From the NCBI RefSeq assembly GCF_900113015.1, contig NZ_FONV01000025.1:19389-83388 (forward strand): a stretch of DNA of 64,000 bases, in the 5' to 3' direction. Below are positions 44,827 to 53,101 of this stretch, piece by piece. The DNA is from Actinoplanes philippinensis. GTDB taxonomy: Bacteria; Actinomycetota; Actinomycetes; Mycobacteriales; Micromonosporaceae. A program made the position numbers and the translations under genes. The stretch's first letter is position 1, and each line of letters starts with the position of its first letter. The notes below the pieces were generated by a model. The model was not told the origin of the DNA. It saw only the letters and a list, made by a program, of their open reading frames with translations, and made no database searches.

Positions 44827-47076
44827 GTGTCAAGTCTGTCAAGCGTTTCCGGCACGGAATCCGCATTCGTCCAGGAGCAGTTCGTCCAGGAGCAGTTCGC
44901 CGAGGAGCAGGAGTACGTCTCGATGCTCTACACCCGGCTGGACGAGATGCGGGAGCGGGCCCGCGATCACCTGACCGGCACGTGGCGGCAGTCCGGCGGC
45001 ACACCGCAGGCACGGTCGCACCGGGACGCGTCGGCCCGGGCGTATGCCGAGCGGGTGGCCCGCTACGACGCCGTCGAGGCCGGCCTGTGCTTCGGACGCC
45101 TCGATCCCCGCGACGGCGGCGCCCTCCACATCGGCCGGATCGGCATCCACGACGCCGACGAGCCGCTGCTGGTCGACTGGCGGGCGCCGGCGGCCCGTCC
45201 GTTCTATGTGGCGACGGCCGTCACCTCGTACGGCATCAGCCGCCGCCGCCACATCCGGACCCGCGACCGTACCGTCGTGGATCTCGACGACGAGGTCCTG
45301 GACGCCGATGTCGCCGCGGCCGCCGAGGGCCGGGCGCTGGTCGGCGAGGCCGCGCTGCTCGCCGCCCTGGACGCGCGCCGCACCGGCTGGATGCGTGACA
45401 TCGTGGCGACCATCCAGGCCGAGCAGGACCGGGTGATCCGGTCGGAGTCCGGCGGTGTGCTGGTGGTGCAGGGCGGCCCGGGCACCGGCAAGACGGCGGT
45501 GGCCCTGCACCGGGCGGCGTACCTGCTCTACACCCACCGCGAGCAGCTGAGCGCCCGGGGCGTGCTGATCGTCGGCCCGAACCCGACGTTCCTGCGCTAC
45601 ATCTCGCAGGTGCTGCCGTCGCTGGCGGAGACCGGCGTGCTGCTGGCGACGCCGGGCGACCTGTTCCCGGGCGTGTCCGGGACCCGGCCGGAGCCGCCGG
45701 AGGCGGCCGAGCTGAAGGGCCGGGCCGAGATGGTGGACTTCCTGATCGAGGCGGTGGCCGCGCGGCAGCGTGTCCCGCAGTCGCCGATCGAGATCGAGGT
45801 GGACCGGCACGTGGTACGGCTGGACCGGTACGACACCGAGGTGGTGCGCCGCCGGGCCCGGGCGTCGGGGCTGCCGCACAACCTGGCCCGGCCGATCTTC
45901 GTGGCCGGGGTGCTGGACGTGCTGGCCCGCCAGGTGGCCGACCGGATCGGCGCGGACCCGTTCTGGGACGACCCGCTCGGCGCGGACGACGCGCTGACCT
46001 CGCCGAACGTGCTGGACGACGCGGATCTGGCGGACATCCGCGCCGACCTGGCCGCACTGCCCGGGGTGCGGGCGGCGCTGGACGAGCTGTGGCCGGCGCT
46101 CACCCCGGAGCGGTTCCTCAGCGATCTGTGGGCGACGACCGGCAGCGACCCGCTGCGACGGGCGCCGGGCGGCGGCTGGAGCGCGGCCGACGTGCCGCTG
46201 CTCGACGAGGCGGCCGAACTGCTCGGGGAGGACGACTCGGCGCGCCGGGCCCGGGCCGCCCGGGATCTGCGGCGGCGGCTCGACTACGCGCAGGGTGTCC
46301 TGGACATCTCGGCGGGCTCGATGTCGTACGAGGCCGAGGACGACGAGGAGGCCGAGATCCCGAACGCGGCCGACGTTCTGGAGGCCGCCGTGCTCGCCGA
46401 GCGCTACGCCGACCGGGACTCACGGTCGGCCGCCGAGCGGGCGGCGGCCGACCGGCGGTGGGCGTTCGGGCACGTGATCGTGGACGAGGCGCAGGAGCTG
46501 AGCCCGATGGCGTGGCGGATGCTGATGCGGCGATGCCCGAGCCGGTCCATGACGATCGTCGGTGACCTGGCCCAGACCGGGGCGCGCGGGGGTGCGGACA
46601 CCTGGTCGGCGGTGCTCTCGCCGTACGTCGCCGATCGCTGGCGTCTCGCGGCGCTGACCGTGAGTTACCGGACCCCGGCCGAGATCATGGCGTACGCCGG
46701 CCGCCTGCTCGCCGACGCCGACCCGCCGATCGACCTGCCGCACCCGGTCCGCTCGTCCGGCGTCGAGCCCCGCGAGGTGACCGGCACTGTCTCCGACCTG
46801 GCCACGCTGGTCGCCCAGGCGTCGGGCAGTCTCGCGGTGATCGTCCCCCGGGCGCGGCTGGCCGAGGTCGCCGCCGCGGTGCCCACGCTCGGCCGGGACC
46901 TGGACGAGCCGGCCGTGCTGCTGACCGTGACGCAGAGCAAGGGCCTGGAGTTCGACGACGTGATCCTGGTCGACCCGGAGCTGATCCGCGCGGAGTCGCC
47001 CCGGGGCGTCAACGACCTGTACGTGGCCCTGACCCGCGCCACCCAGCGCCTCACCGTCCTCCGGCCGGCCCGCTGA
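44827..47076 (+). CDS. helD: HelD-type RNA-polymerase-associated ATPase, UvrD/Rep helicase fold
   Basis: The 749-aa superfamily I protein has a coiled-coil N-terminus (VQEQFVQEQFAEEQEYVSML), Walker A in GGPGTGKTAVALH near residue 217, Walker B in HVIVDEAQELSPMAWRML, and the late motifs SYRTPAEIMAYA, TQSKGLEFDDVILVD and DLYVALTRATQRLTVL. HelD proteins bind RNA polymerase and use ATP to release it from stalled complexes; some actinomycete versions (HelR) give rifamycin tolerance. I choose the GTG at 44827, six bases after GGGGG. A GTG 45 bases earlier is in frame but has no site. Three 15-base direct repeats (44866-44910) encode FVQEQFVQEQFAEEQ. Confidence 0.88.
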   Translation: MSSLSSVSGTESAFVQEQFVQEQFAEEQEYVSMLYTRLDEMRERARDHLTGTWRQSGGTPQARSHRDASARAYAERVARYDAVEAGLCFGRLDPRDGGALHIGRIGIHDADEPLLVDWRAPAARPFYVATAVTSYGISRRRHIRTRDRTVVDLDDEVLDADVAAAAEGRALVGEAALLAALDARRTGWMRDIVATIQAEQDRVIRSESGGVLVVQGGPGTGKTAVALHRAAYLLYTHREQLSARGVLIVGPNPTFLRYISQVLPSLAETGVLLATPGDLFPGVSGTRPEPPEAAELKGRAEMVDFLIEAVAARQRVPQSPIEIEVDRHVVRLDRYDTEVVRRRARASGLPHNLARPIFVAGVLDVLARQVADRIGADPFWDDPLGADDALTSPNVLDDADLADIRADLAALPGVRAALDELWPALTPERFLSDLWATTGSDPLRRAPGGGWSAADVPLLDEAAELLGEDDSARRARAARDLRRRLDYAQGVLDISAGSMSYEAEDDEEAEIPNAADVLEAAVLAERYADRDSRSAAERAAADRRWAFGHVIVDEAQELSPMAWRMLMRRCPSRSMTIVGDLAQTGARGGADTWSAVLSPYVADRWRLAALTVSYRTPAEIMAYAGRLLADADPPIDLPHPVRSSGVEPREVTGTVSDLATLVAQASGSLAVIVPRARLAEVAAAVPTLGRDLDEPAVLLTVTQSKGLEFDDVILVDPELIRAESPRGVNDLYVALTRATQRLTVLRPAR

Positions 47077-47089
47077 CGACCGGCCGGGC

Positions 47090-47689
47090 TCACGACCGGA
47101 CGCGTGGCGTGTGCCGGCGGTACGCGCTGACCGTCGGGTCGCCGGTGATCCAGAACCGCCACGGCACGTCGTGGGCCGAGGTCACGCCGACCCGTGGCCC
47201 CGCCGAGACCGGTCCGGCCGGCTGGTCCGGCGGGGTGAGGGTGGCCGGGCCGCCGCCGAGCACCGAGGTGTCGTTGGCGGCCCGGTTCAGGTCGAGCACC
47301 TGCATGAGCTTGGCCGGCCCGGCGGCCAGGTCGCTGTCCCGCCGGGCCGCGGGGCGCCGGGCGCGGGCGGTCTCGACGCCGTCGACTACAGCGCCGGCGC
47401 GCAGCAGCACGGCGGCGGCCCGGCCGGACTCCCCGCAGACGACATTGGCGCAGAAGTGCATGCCGTAGATCTGGTAGACGTACAGCCGGCCGGCCGGGCC
47501 GAACATCACCCGGTTGCGGTCGGTGACGCCGCGGTGGGCGTGGCTGGCCGGGTCCTCGCCGAGCCCGCTGTACGCCTCCACCTCGGTCAGCCGCACGGTC
47601 ACGCCGTTGGCGGTGAGCCGCCAGCCGAGCAGCAGCCGGGCCGCTTCGTCGACGCGGGACGCGGGCAGTTCCAGCCAGGGGAAGGTCAC
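47090..47689 (-). CDS. mpg: DNA-3-methyladenine glycosylase (AAG/MPG family)
   Basis: The enzyme excises alkylated and deaminated purines in base-excision repair. The 199-aa protein has the AAG-family features: EVEAYSGLGEDPASHAHRG with the catalytic Glu, RNRVMFGPAGRLYVYQIYGM, and AGPAKLMQVLDLNRAANDTS. I place the start at the GTG at 47689, where homology begins; the frame is open upstream without ribosome site. It converges with helD, 13 bases apart. Proximity of mpg to tyrS is also seen in Mycobacterium, as I recall. Confidence 0.9.
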   Translation of the reverse strand: MTFPWLELPASRVDEAARLLLGWRLTANGVTVRLTEVEAYSGLGEDPASHAHRGVTDRNRVMFGPAGRLYVYQIYGMHFCANVVCGESGRAAAVLLRAGAVVDGVETARARRPAARRDSDLAAGPAKLMQVLDLNRAANDTSVLGGGPATLTPPDQPAGPVSAGPRVGVTSAHDVPWRFWITGDPTVSAYRRHTPRVRS

Positions 47690-47717
47690 CCGGCAAGCCA
47701 AGCACACCCGGTTGCGG

Positions 47718-48059
47718 TCAGTGGCGCTGGTTCCATCGATCGGCTTGCCGCTGGGCCTCCGCGCGGCTCGGCCAGACGGCGGGAGCCAGGTTCGCGGCGG
47801 GCCGCTCGATGGCACGCAGCACGGCCCGGTTGTAGATCATCCGTACCCGGAAGGCGGTGAGATGACGGCGGGGCACCGCGATCCGGATGAGCCGGCGGTC
47901 GCGGCCGTGATGGTGCCCGACGGCGAGCACCCGGTCGCCGCCCTCGGCCGGGCGTGGCGGCAGCACCCACAGGCGGGCACGCGGATTGAAGTGTTTGATG
48001 CCGGCGACGTCCGCGACGACGCACCAGCCCAGAGGTTCGGCTTCGGTCTCCGTCGACAT
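47718..48059 (-). CDS. Small uncharacterised protein upstream of mpg
   Basis: The 113-aa protein is basic and has no recognised domain. Visible patches are GWCVVADVAGIKHFNPRARL, VLAVGHHHGRDRRLIRIAVP and IYNRAVLRAIERPAANL. A GGAG lies 12 bases upstream of the ATG. It is 28 bases before the mpg start on the same strand, so the two probably share a transcript. There is no signal peptide or membrane span. Confidence 0.68.
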   Translation of the reverse strand: MSTETEAEPLGWCVVADVAGIKHFNPRARLWVLPPRPAEGGDRVLAVGHHHGRDRRLIRIAVPRRHLTAFRVRMIYNRAVLRAIERPAANLAPAVWPSRAEAQRQADRWNQRH

Positions 48060-48100
48060 GGGCTAGATGATCTCCGCAGGTCAGCGGGGTGGCAATAGGT

Positions 48101-48583
48101 CTAACGGGTGGGACAGGAGCCGCCGGGATCGGTGGCGCCGAGGATCCGCCGCCCGATTTCCTGGAGCTGGCGGACCTGGGCCTTGGTGAGGGTGTCGAAG
48201 ACCAGCGTCCGCACGTTGTCCACATGGCCCGGCGCGCTCGCGACGACCTTGTCCCAGCCCTCGTCGGTGAGGCTGGCGAGGGTGTAGCGGCCGTCGGTCG
48301 GGTCGGGGGCGCGGCGCACCCAGCCGCGTTTCTCCAGCCGGCCGACGGCCTGGGAGAGGCGGGCCAGCGAGCCCTCGGCGAGGACCGCGAGGTGGCTCAT
48401 CCGCAGGGTCCGCCCGGGCGCCTCGGAGAGGCCGGCGAGGATCCCGTACTCGAAATGGCTGAGGCCGGCGTCGCGCAGCAACTGCGCGTCGAGGGCCGCG
48501 GGCAGTCGCATCAGGACACCCATCAGGGTCATCCAGGTGGCGAGTTCGTCACTGGTCAGCCAGCGTGGCTCAGGTGTCTCCAC
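48101..48583 (-). CDS. MarR-family transcriptional regulator
   Basis: The 160-aa protein has the MarR winged-helix dimer pattern: an N-terminal helix (ELATWMTLMGVLMRLPAALD), LRDAGLSHFEYGILAGLSEA, the recognition-helix region SLARLSQAVGRLEKRGWVRR, and wing DPTDGRYTLASLTDEG. It is divergent from a DoxX-family membrane protein gene, a common pair in actinomycetes. The regulator probably represses the partner and itself through the 94-base shared region. The effector may be oxidants or phenolic compounds, which is inference. Confidence 0.9.
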   Translation of the reverse strand: METPEPRWLTSDELATWMTLMGVLMRLPAALDAQLLRDAGLSHFEYGILAGLSEAPGRTLRMSHLAVLAEGSLARLSQAVGRLEKRGWVRRAPDPTDGRYTLASLTDEGWDKVVASAPGHVDNVRTLVFDTLTKAQVRQLQEIGRRILGATDPGGSCPTR

Positions 48584-48607
48584 GACCGCATCCTACCCGT
48601 TCAGATC

Positions 48608-48655
48608 ACTTGCATGTTTAAGTCATCGGGCCTACCGTTCACTCAATCGTTTAAC
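48608..48655. promoter_or_regulatory. Candidate MarR operator and promoter region, MarR/DoxX intergenic
   Basis: ACTTGCATGTTTAAGT (48608-48623) has ACTT/AAGT arms with a partly symmetric centre, and a second TTTAACT lies at 48650-48656. The whole 94-base gap is AT-rich compared with its surroundings. MarR dimers usually bind 16-20-base imperfect palindromes of this form between divergent genes. Confidence 0.4.
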
Positions 48656-48677
48656 TGAACTAGTGAGTCGAGGACTT

Positions 48678-49052
48678 ATGAACATCGTCCTGTGGGTCAT
48701 CGCCGGCCTGCTCGCCGCCGCCTTCCTGGGCGCCGGCGTGATGAAGCTGAGCCAGCCGAAGGAGAAGCTGGCCGCCTCCGGCATGACCTGGACCGAGGAC
48801 TTCAGCGCGGCCGCGGTCAAGGGCATCGGCGCGGTGGAGCTGCTGGGCGCGATCGGCCTGATCCTCCCGGCCGCCCTCGACGTGGCCCCGATCCTGGTGC
48901 CGCTCGCCGCCACCGGCCTGGCGCTGGCCATGATCGGCGCGATGGTGGTGCACGTGCGGCGCAAGGAGCTCGCGACGATCGCCCCGAGCGTGGTGCTGTT
49001 CCTGCTCTCCGCGATCGTCGCCTGGGGCCGTTTCGGGCCGTATTCGTTCTGA
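48678..49052 (+). CDS. DoxX-family membrane protein
   Basis: The 124-aa protein has four predicted membrane helices. The first is VLWVIAGLLAAAFLGAGVMK, and GIGAVELLGAIGLILPAALD is typical of DoxX. DoxX proteins are linked to oxidative stress protection and redox control but have no firm reaction. The start ATG follows CGAGGAC. The frame is open upstream into the MarR gene, so the short form is the sensible one. It is probably controlled by the divergent MarR gene. Confidence 0.86.
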   Translation: MNIVLWVIAGLLAAAFLGAGVMKLSQPKEKLAASGMTWTEDFSAAAVKGIGAVELLGAIGLILPAALDVAPILVPLAATGLALAMIGAMVVHVRRKELATIAPSVVLFLLSAIVAWGRFGPYSF

Positions 49053-49083
49053 CACCGACCGTGCGAATCCCTGTTCACATCGA

Positions 49084-49089
49084 TATAGT
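49084..49089 (+). promoter_or_regulatory. Possible -10 element for the 49147 gene
   Basis: TATAGT is a near-consensus -10 hexamer, in an AT-rich spot 57 bases before the ATG at 49147. The best -35 at 17-base spacing is the poor GTGCGA (49061-49066). Confidence 0.35.
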
Positions 49090-49146
49090 TCGTCGCCTTG
49101 GGCAGCGGAGCCGGGGCGGGGAGCGGCGGCGGGCGGGGAGCGGGTC

Positions 49147-49983
49147 ATGGAACGGGCAGGGGAGAGGCCGGAGCTGCCGGACGAGACGGGACTCGGCGCG
49201 CGGCTGGTCGCGCTCGGCGGGCTCGAGCTGGGGGAGTTCGACGCCGGCCGCTCCGGCCCCGCCGGCGTCTCCGCCGCGGCCGGCGCGCCCGTCGTGCGTA
49301 CCACGTCCGATGAGCGAGCCGCGCGGCGCCGGACCCGCCTGATCTCCGCGGCCGTCGCGGTGGCCGTGCTCGGCTTCTTCGGCGCCGCCGCCCATCTGTT
49401 CGTCAACGTCGGCGGCACGTCGCCGGCGGCGCCGCCGCCTCCCCGCAGGCCGTTGCCCGCGGTCTCGGTTCCGGCCGCGGCCGGTCCGCAGCCTGTCGAT
49501 CAGGGGGTACGCGTCGAGGACGACCTGCATCGGGTCTGCGAGGACCGGTTCTACCCGTCCGCGCCGAAGCTGCGCGGCGACACCCCGCATCCGATTCTGA
49601 TCAGTGAGGACGGCGGCCCCGAGGTCGGCTACCGGACCACCCGCACCCTCAATCAGGCGGCCTTCGCGGGTTCCGCCGCCCAACGCCGCGCGTGGGCGCC
49701 GGAGCCGGTCCGTGCCCAGATGGTGGCCTGCCTGGACCTGACCGGCCCGGGCGGCCGGATCCGGGACTGCAAGGCCGGCTCGCGCTCGTTGCCGCTGGTC
49801 GAGGGGAAGTACCGGCTGACCGTCTACGAGGTGTCCACCCACCGCAAGGTGGCCGAGCGGACGCTGACCGGCGCCGACCGGGCCTGTCCGTTCGTGATCC
49901 TGAGCAGCGCCGGTGACACCCTCTTCAGCGCGGTGCGCGACCGGCAGTTGTACGACGTGCTGCGCGAGCGCGTCGAGGGCTGA
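49147..49983 (+). CDS. Single-span membrane-anchored protein, unknown
   Basis: The 278-aa protein has a cytoplasmic N-terminus of about 65 residues, one membrane span (LISAAVAVAVLGFFGAAAHLF), a Pro-rich linker (PAAPPPPRRPLPAVS), and an extracytoplasmic domain of about 170 residues with four cysteines (HRVCED, MVACLD, IRDCKAG, RACPFV) that may form two disulfides. The layout resembles anti-sigma-like or sensor anchors, but no zinc motif or known domain is seen. The ATG follows a GGGGAGCGGG site. Confidence 0.78.
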   Translation: MERAGERPELPDETGLGARLVALGGLELGEFDAGRSGPAGVSAAAGAPVVRTTSDERAARRRTRLISAAVAVAVLGFFGAAAHLFVNVGGTSPAAPPPPRRPLPAVSVPAAAGPQPVDQGVRVEDDLHRVCEDRFYPSAPKLRGDTPHPILISEDGGPEVGYRTTRTLNQAAFAGSAAQRRAWAPEPVRAQMVACLDLTGPGGRIRDCKAGSRSLPLVEGKYRLTVYEVSTHRKVAERTLTGADRACPFVILSSAGDTLFSAVRDRQLYDVLRERVEG

Positions 49984-49988
49984 GCCGT

Positions 49989-50240
49989 TCAGCGGGCCGT
50001 GGTGTCCGCCCAGCCGAGGAATCGCTCGTAGAGGTCGGCGGGCGGTCCGCCGGTGCCCGCGGCGAGGTCGTCGATCGCCTCCAGCATGCACGAGCCCAGG
50101 TAGATCGCGAGGCCGTGCGGGAAGTTCTGATACTGCTCGGCCAGCTCGACCTTGGCGGTGGCGCACGGCCACGGTTCGCCGCAGACCCGGCAGTCCCAGG
50201 ACGGGCGCTCGCCGACGTGCTCGGTCCGCGGTACCAACAT
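49989..50240 (-). CDS. Small CxxC protein of the XRE/DUF397-associated type
   Basis: The 83-aa protein has WDCRVCGEPWPCATAKVELA, a CxxC plus a third Cys that looks like a small zinc knuckle, followed by a helical part (GLAIYLGSCMLEAIDDLA). Similar short proteins are often found next to XRE-DUF397 pairs in actinomycetes; some are mislabelled flavin reductases. The ATG at 50240 has GTGAGG at good spacing; a longer open frame exists upstream but crosses the divergent promoter. Its role is unknown. Confidence 0.74.
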   Translation of the reverse strand: MLVPRTEHVGERPSWDCRVCGEPWPCATAKVELAEQYQNFPHGLAIYLGSCMLEAIDDLAAGTGGPPADLYERFLGWADTTAR

Positions 50241-50367
50241 GCCAAACCTCACCATGTGCGATTCGTCGACTACACAGTGGAGCCTTGCGTGCCTTAGGCT
50301 CGGTCTCAAGCCGGTTCGGCGAGAATCCCAGAAATGGATTCCCGCTGTCTCGCACGGGGCGTTCCGA

Positions 50368-50385
50368 TCGTCTCGTTCGAGACGA
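50368..50385. promoter_or_regulatory. Palindrome upstream of the XRE gene
   Basis: TCGTCTCG and CGAGACGA are perfect 8-base arms around TT, 38 bases before the XRE start and in the 182-base gap to the divergent CxxC gene. It is a strong candidate operator for the adjacent HTH protein. Confidence 0.55.
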
Positions 50386-50422
50386 CCGGACAGTCGGCGG
50401 ACGGTGCGGGGGACGGCAGAGC

Positions 50423-51295
50423 ATGACCGAGACGGGTTCCACCGTTCCACGACGGCAGGTCGGCCGGCTGCTCCGGCAGCTGCGCGAGCAGGCCGGCATC
50501 TCGCTGATGGCCGCGGCCGGCGAACTGGAGTTCTCCCGCGCCCGGATGTACCGGATCGAGAACGGCGAGGTCCCGGTCCGCAAGCACGACGTGATCGCGA
50601 TGTGCGGCGTCTACTCCGCGCCCGGCCACATGACCGAGGTGCTCATCGGGCTGGCCGCCGAGTCCAAGGCGAAAGGCTGGTGGCACGCGTACGGCGACGT
50701 CGTCCCCGCCTGGTTCGAGCTCTACGTCGGCATGGAGCAGGCCGCCTCCCGCCTGCGGTCCTATGCGCCGGGCGTGATCCCCGGACTGCTGCAGACCAGG
50801 GAGTACGCGGAGGCGGTTTTCCGCAGCTGGCATGCCGACGACGACGCGGTCGGCAGCGCCGTGGCCGTCCGGCTGGAACGCCAGTCGCTGCTCAGCCGCC
50901 GCCTGCCCGAGGCGCCCCGGCTCGACGTGATCGTCGACGAGGGGGTGCTGCGCCGGGCCATCCCGGACACCCTGGGCATGCAGAAACAGCTGGCCCACCT
51001 GGTCAACATGTCGACCCGGCGCAACATCGGGGTCCGGGTCGTCCCGTTCGCGGCCGGCCCGCACAAGGCGGCCAGCTCCGGGCAGTTCACCATCCTGGAG
51101 TTCCCGGCCGTGGGCACCGCGTCCCCCGAGCCGGCCACCATCTACTGCGAGAACCTCACCGGCGCTCTCTACCTCGATAAGCTCACGGAGGTGGAGACGT
51201 ATGAGTCGATCTGGGACGGGCTGGAGGCGGTCGCGCTCGACCAGCCCGGTTCCGACGACCTCATCCGCACGATCATCGAGGAGAGCGATGGCTGA
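50423..51295 (+). CDS. XRE-family regulator with DUF5753 domain
   Basis: The 290-aa protein has an N-terminal XRE helix-turn-helix (about 10-70: LRQLREQAGISLMAAAGELE, then FSRARMYRIENGEVPVRKH) and a C-terminal DUF5753 region (about 85-285; PGLLQTREYAEAVFR, ERQSLLSRR, VLRRAI). This architecture is very common in actinomycetes and is paired with a DUF397 gene, which overlaps its 3' end by 8 bases here. WhiJ/BldB-linked members control development in Streptomyces; they are also discussed as toxin-antitoxin-like. The ATG follows GGGGGA. Confidence 0.92.
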   Translation: MTETGSTVPRRQVGRLLRQLREQAGISLMAAAGELEFSRARMYRIENGEVPVRKHDVIAMCGVYSAPGHMTEVLIGLAAESKAKGWWHAYGDVVPAWFELYVGMEQAASRLRSYAPGVIPGLLQTREYAEAVFRSWHADDDAVGSAVAVRLERQSLLSRRLPEAPRLDVIVDEGVLRRAIPDTLGMQKQLAHLVNMSTRRNIGVRVVPFAAGPHKAASSGQFTILEFPAVGTASPEPATIYCENLTGALYLDKLTEVETYESIWDGLEAVALDQPGSDDLIRTIIEESDG

Positions 51296-51491
51296 CCTGA
51301 CGGGTGCCGTCTGGCACAAGAGCACTCGCAGCGGAGGCAACGGCGGCGACTGCGTCGAGGTGGCGGTCAATCTCCCCGGCATCGTGGCGATCCGCGACAC
51401 CAAGGATCCCGGCGGCGCCACCCTCATCGTCGGGCGGGCCGGGTGGGCCGCGTTCCTGGCCGGGGTGCGCGACGGCGAGTTCGACTCTTAG
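51288..51491 (+). CDS. DUF397 small protein, partner of the XRE regulator
   Basis: The 67-aa protein has the DUF397 signature: VWHKSTRSGGNGGDCVEVAV, then VAIRDTKDPGG and the C-terminal WAAFLAGVRDGEFD. It overlaps the XRE gene, so it is co-expressed and probably binds that protein. In Streptomyces DUF397 proteins modulate the partner HTH repressor. Confidence 0.93.
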   Translation: MADLTGAVWHKSTRSGGNGGDCVEVAVNLPGIVAIRDTKDPGGATLIVGRAGWAAFLAGVRDGEFDS

Positions 51492-51600
51492 AAGTCGGTG
51501 AGCCGAACCTTAAGGAATCCTTTCCGGTGCTGCCGGCGGCCGGGCCCTCGCTCATAGTGATGGGGCGTCGTCCTGCCCCTGCTCACCGAGGTGAATATCC

Positions 51601-52383
51601 GTGTCGCTCTCCGCCGCTGCCCGATTCCGTTACACCCTGGCAGCGGGGTCGACAGCCGTCGTCATCGGCGCCGGATTCATGGTGGTGGGGCTCACCCGCG
51701 ACGACGCCGAGACGCCCGCCCCCACCTCCGTCAGCGCACCGCTCGCCGCCGCGCCGTCCCCCGGCGAGAGCACCGACGACGTGCTGACCGACCCGGCCGC
51801 CACCGGCCCGGCCGGATCACCGAGCGTGAGCGCTCCGGCGTCGCCGTCACCGTCCCGGTCGGCCAGTCCCAAGGTCACCGTCAAGAAGACGACCAGCCCG
51901 TCGGCGAGCAAGAAGGCGACAGCGGGCGCGGCGAGCAAGAAGACGACCGCGCCGGTCACCTCCGGGTCGGTCGCCGAGCAGGTGCTCGCCCACATCAACG
52001 ACGCCCGCGCCGACGCCGGGCTCGAGGCGCTCACCCTCGACGCCGACCTGTCCAAGGCCGCGGCCCTGCACACCCAGCTGATGATCGACGGGTGCGGGCT
52101 GTCCCACCGGTGCTCCGGCGAGGCGGACCTGGGCGACCGGTTCACCGCCCAGGGCGTCTCGTGGCGTGGCGCCGCCGAGAACATCGGCTACGGCTCCAGC
52201 GGCAGCAGTGACGCGGCGAAGGTGCAGGCCGCCAACGGGCTCACCGACTCGATGCTGGCCGAGGTGCCGCCGAACGACGGGCACCGCAAGAACCTGCTGA
52301 ACGGCTCCTACACCCGGATCGGGCTGAGCATCGTCCGCGACGCCAAGGGCATCACCTGGATGACCCAGGACTTCGTGGGGTAG
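51601..52383 (+). CDS. CAP/SCP-PR1-domain membrane-anchored or secreted protein
   Basis: The 260-aa protein has a hydrophobic N-terminal anchor or signal (FRYTLAAGSTAVVIGAGFMVVGL), a long Ser/Thr/Pro/Lys linker (about 38-120), and a C-terminal CAP domain (about 125-260) with HINDARADAGLEALTLDADL, ENIGYGSS and GHRKNLLNGSYTRIGLSIV. The linker suggests cell-wall crossing. Bacterial CAP proteins have no agreed activity. The GTG start follows GAGGTGA. Confidence 0.88.
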   Translation: MSLSAAARFRYTLAAGSTAVVIGAGFMVVGLTRDDAETPAPTSVSAPLAAAPSPGESTDDVLTDPAATGPAGSPSVSAPASPSPSRSASPKVTVKKTTSPSASKKATAGAASKKTTAPVTSGSVAEQVLAHINDARADAGLEALTLDADLSKAAALHTQLMIDGCGLSHRCSGEADLGDRFTAQGVSWRGAAENIGYGSSGSSDAAKVQAANGLTDSMLAEVPPNDGHRKNLLNGSYTRIGLSIVRDAKGITWMTQDFVG

Positions 52384-52433
52384 GGGATCACGGCCCTGTC
52401 GCCGGTGGGCGCATCGGCCCGTAGGGTGGCCCG

Positions 52434-53081
52434 GTGCTCGAAATCCTGAAGGCCTTCCTCCGGCGGCTCCTCGGCCAGGCGGAGCGGCCGGCATCCCCCT
52501 CGTCGCGGCCGGACGCTCCGGCCGTACCCAAGAAAATCGCTCCGAAGCCGCCGGCGCCGAAGCCCGCCCCACCCCCGGCGAAGGCCGCGCCCGCCCCCGA
52601 GGCGCCTCCGGCGAAGCCGAAGCCGGCCGCCCCGAAGCCCGCCGCCCCGAAGGCCGCCGCCCCGAAGGCTGCCGCGCCGAAGCCCGCGGTGGTCAAGCGG
52701 GCCGTGCCGAAGCAGGGCCGGCACCTCGCCTACGCGCCCGACCTGGACGGCGACGCGGACCCGGGCGAGATCGTCTGGACCTGGGTGCCCTATGAGGACG
52801 ACCCGGCGCAGGGCAAGGACCGGCCGGTCCTGGTGGTGGGCCGGGACGCCCGGACGCTGCTCGGCCTGATGCTCTCCAGCCAGAGCGAACGGGACGGTCA
52901 GCGGCACTGGCTGGCGCTGGGCCCCGGCGAGTGGGACCGCGACGCGCGGCCCAGCTGGGTGCGCCTGGACCGGGTGCTGGAGGTCGACGAGGACGGCATC
53001 CGCCGGGAGGGCGCGATCCTGGACCGGCCCCGTTTCGACCGGATCGCGGCGATCCTGCGGCGCAACTACGGCTGGCCGTGA
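52434..53081 (+). CDS. PemK/MazF-fold protein with long Pro/Ala/Lys-rich N-terminus
   Basis: The 215-aa protein starts with a short helix (MLEILKAFLRRLLGQAE), then about 75 residues of PAPKPA/APKAA repeats, and a C-terminal domain of about 120 residues resembling the PemK/MazF endoribonuclease fold (GEIVWTWVPYEDDPAQGKDRPVLVVGRD). No antitoxin gene lies beside it, which argues against a classical toxin-antitoxin module. The helix and the AKP-rich tail suggest attachment to a membrane or nucleic acid. The GTG start has only a modest ribosome site. Confidence 0.8.
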   Translation: MLEILKAFLRRLLGQAERPASPSSRPDAPAVPKKIAPKPPAPKPAPPPAKAAPAPEAPPAKPKPAAPKPAAPKAAAPKAAAPKPAVVKRAVPKQGRHLAYAPDLDGDADPGEIVWTWVPYEDDPAQGKDRPVLVVGRDARTLLGLMLSSQSERDGQRHWLALGPGEWDRDARPSWVRLDRVLEVDEDGIRREGAILDRPRFDRIAAILRRNYGWP

Positions 53082-53101
53082 GGCCCGGATAGCGTTGGGC
53101 C

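Noticed and set aside
52434..53081. A classical MazEF/PemIK toxin-antitoxin operon
   Set aside because: No small antitoxin-like gene lies within 300 bases on either side.
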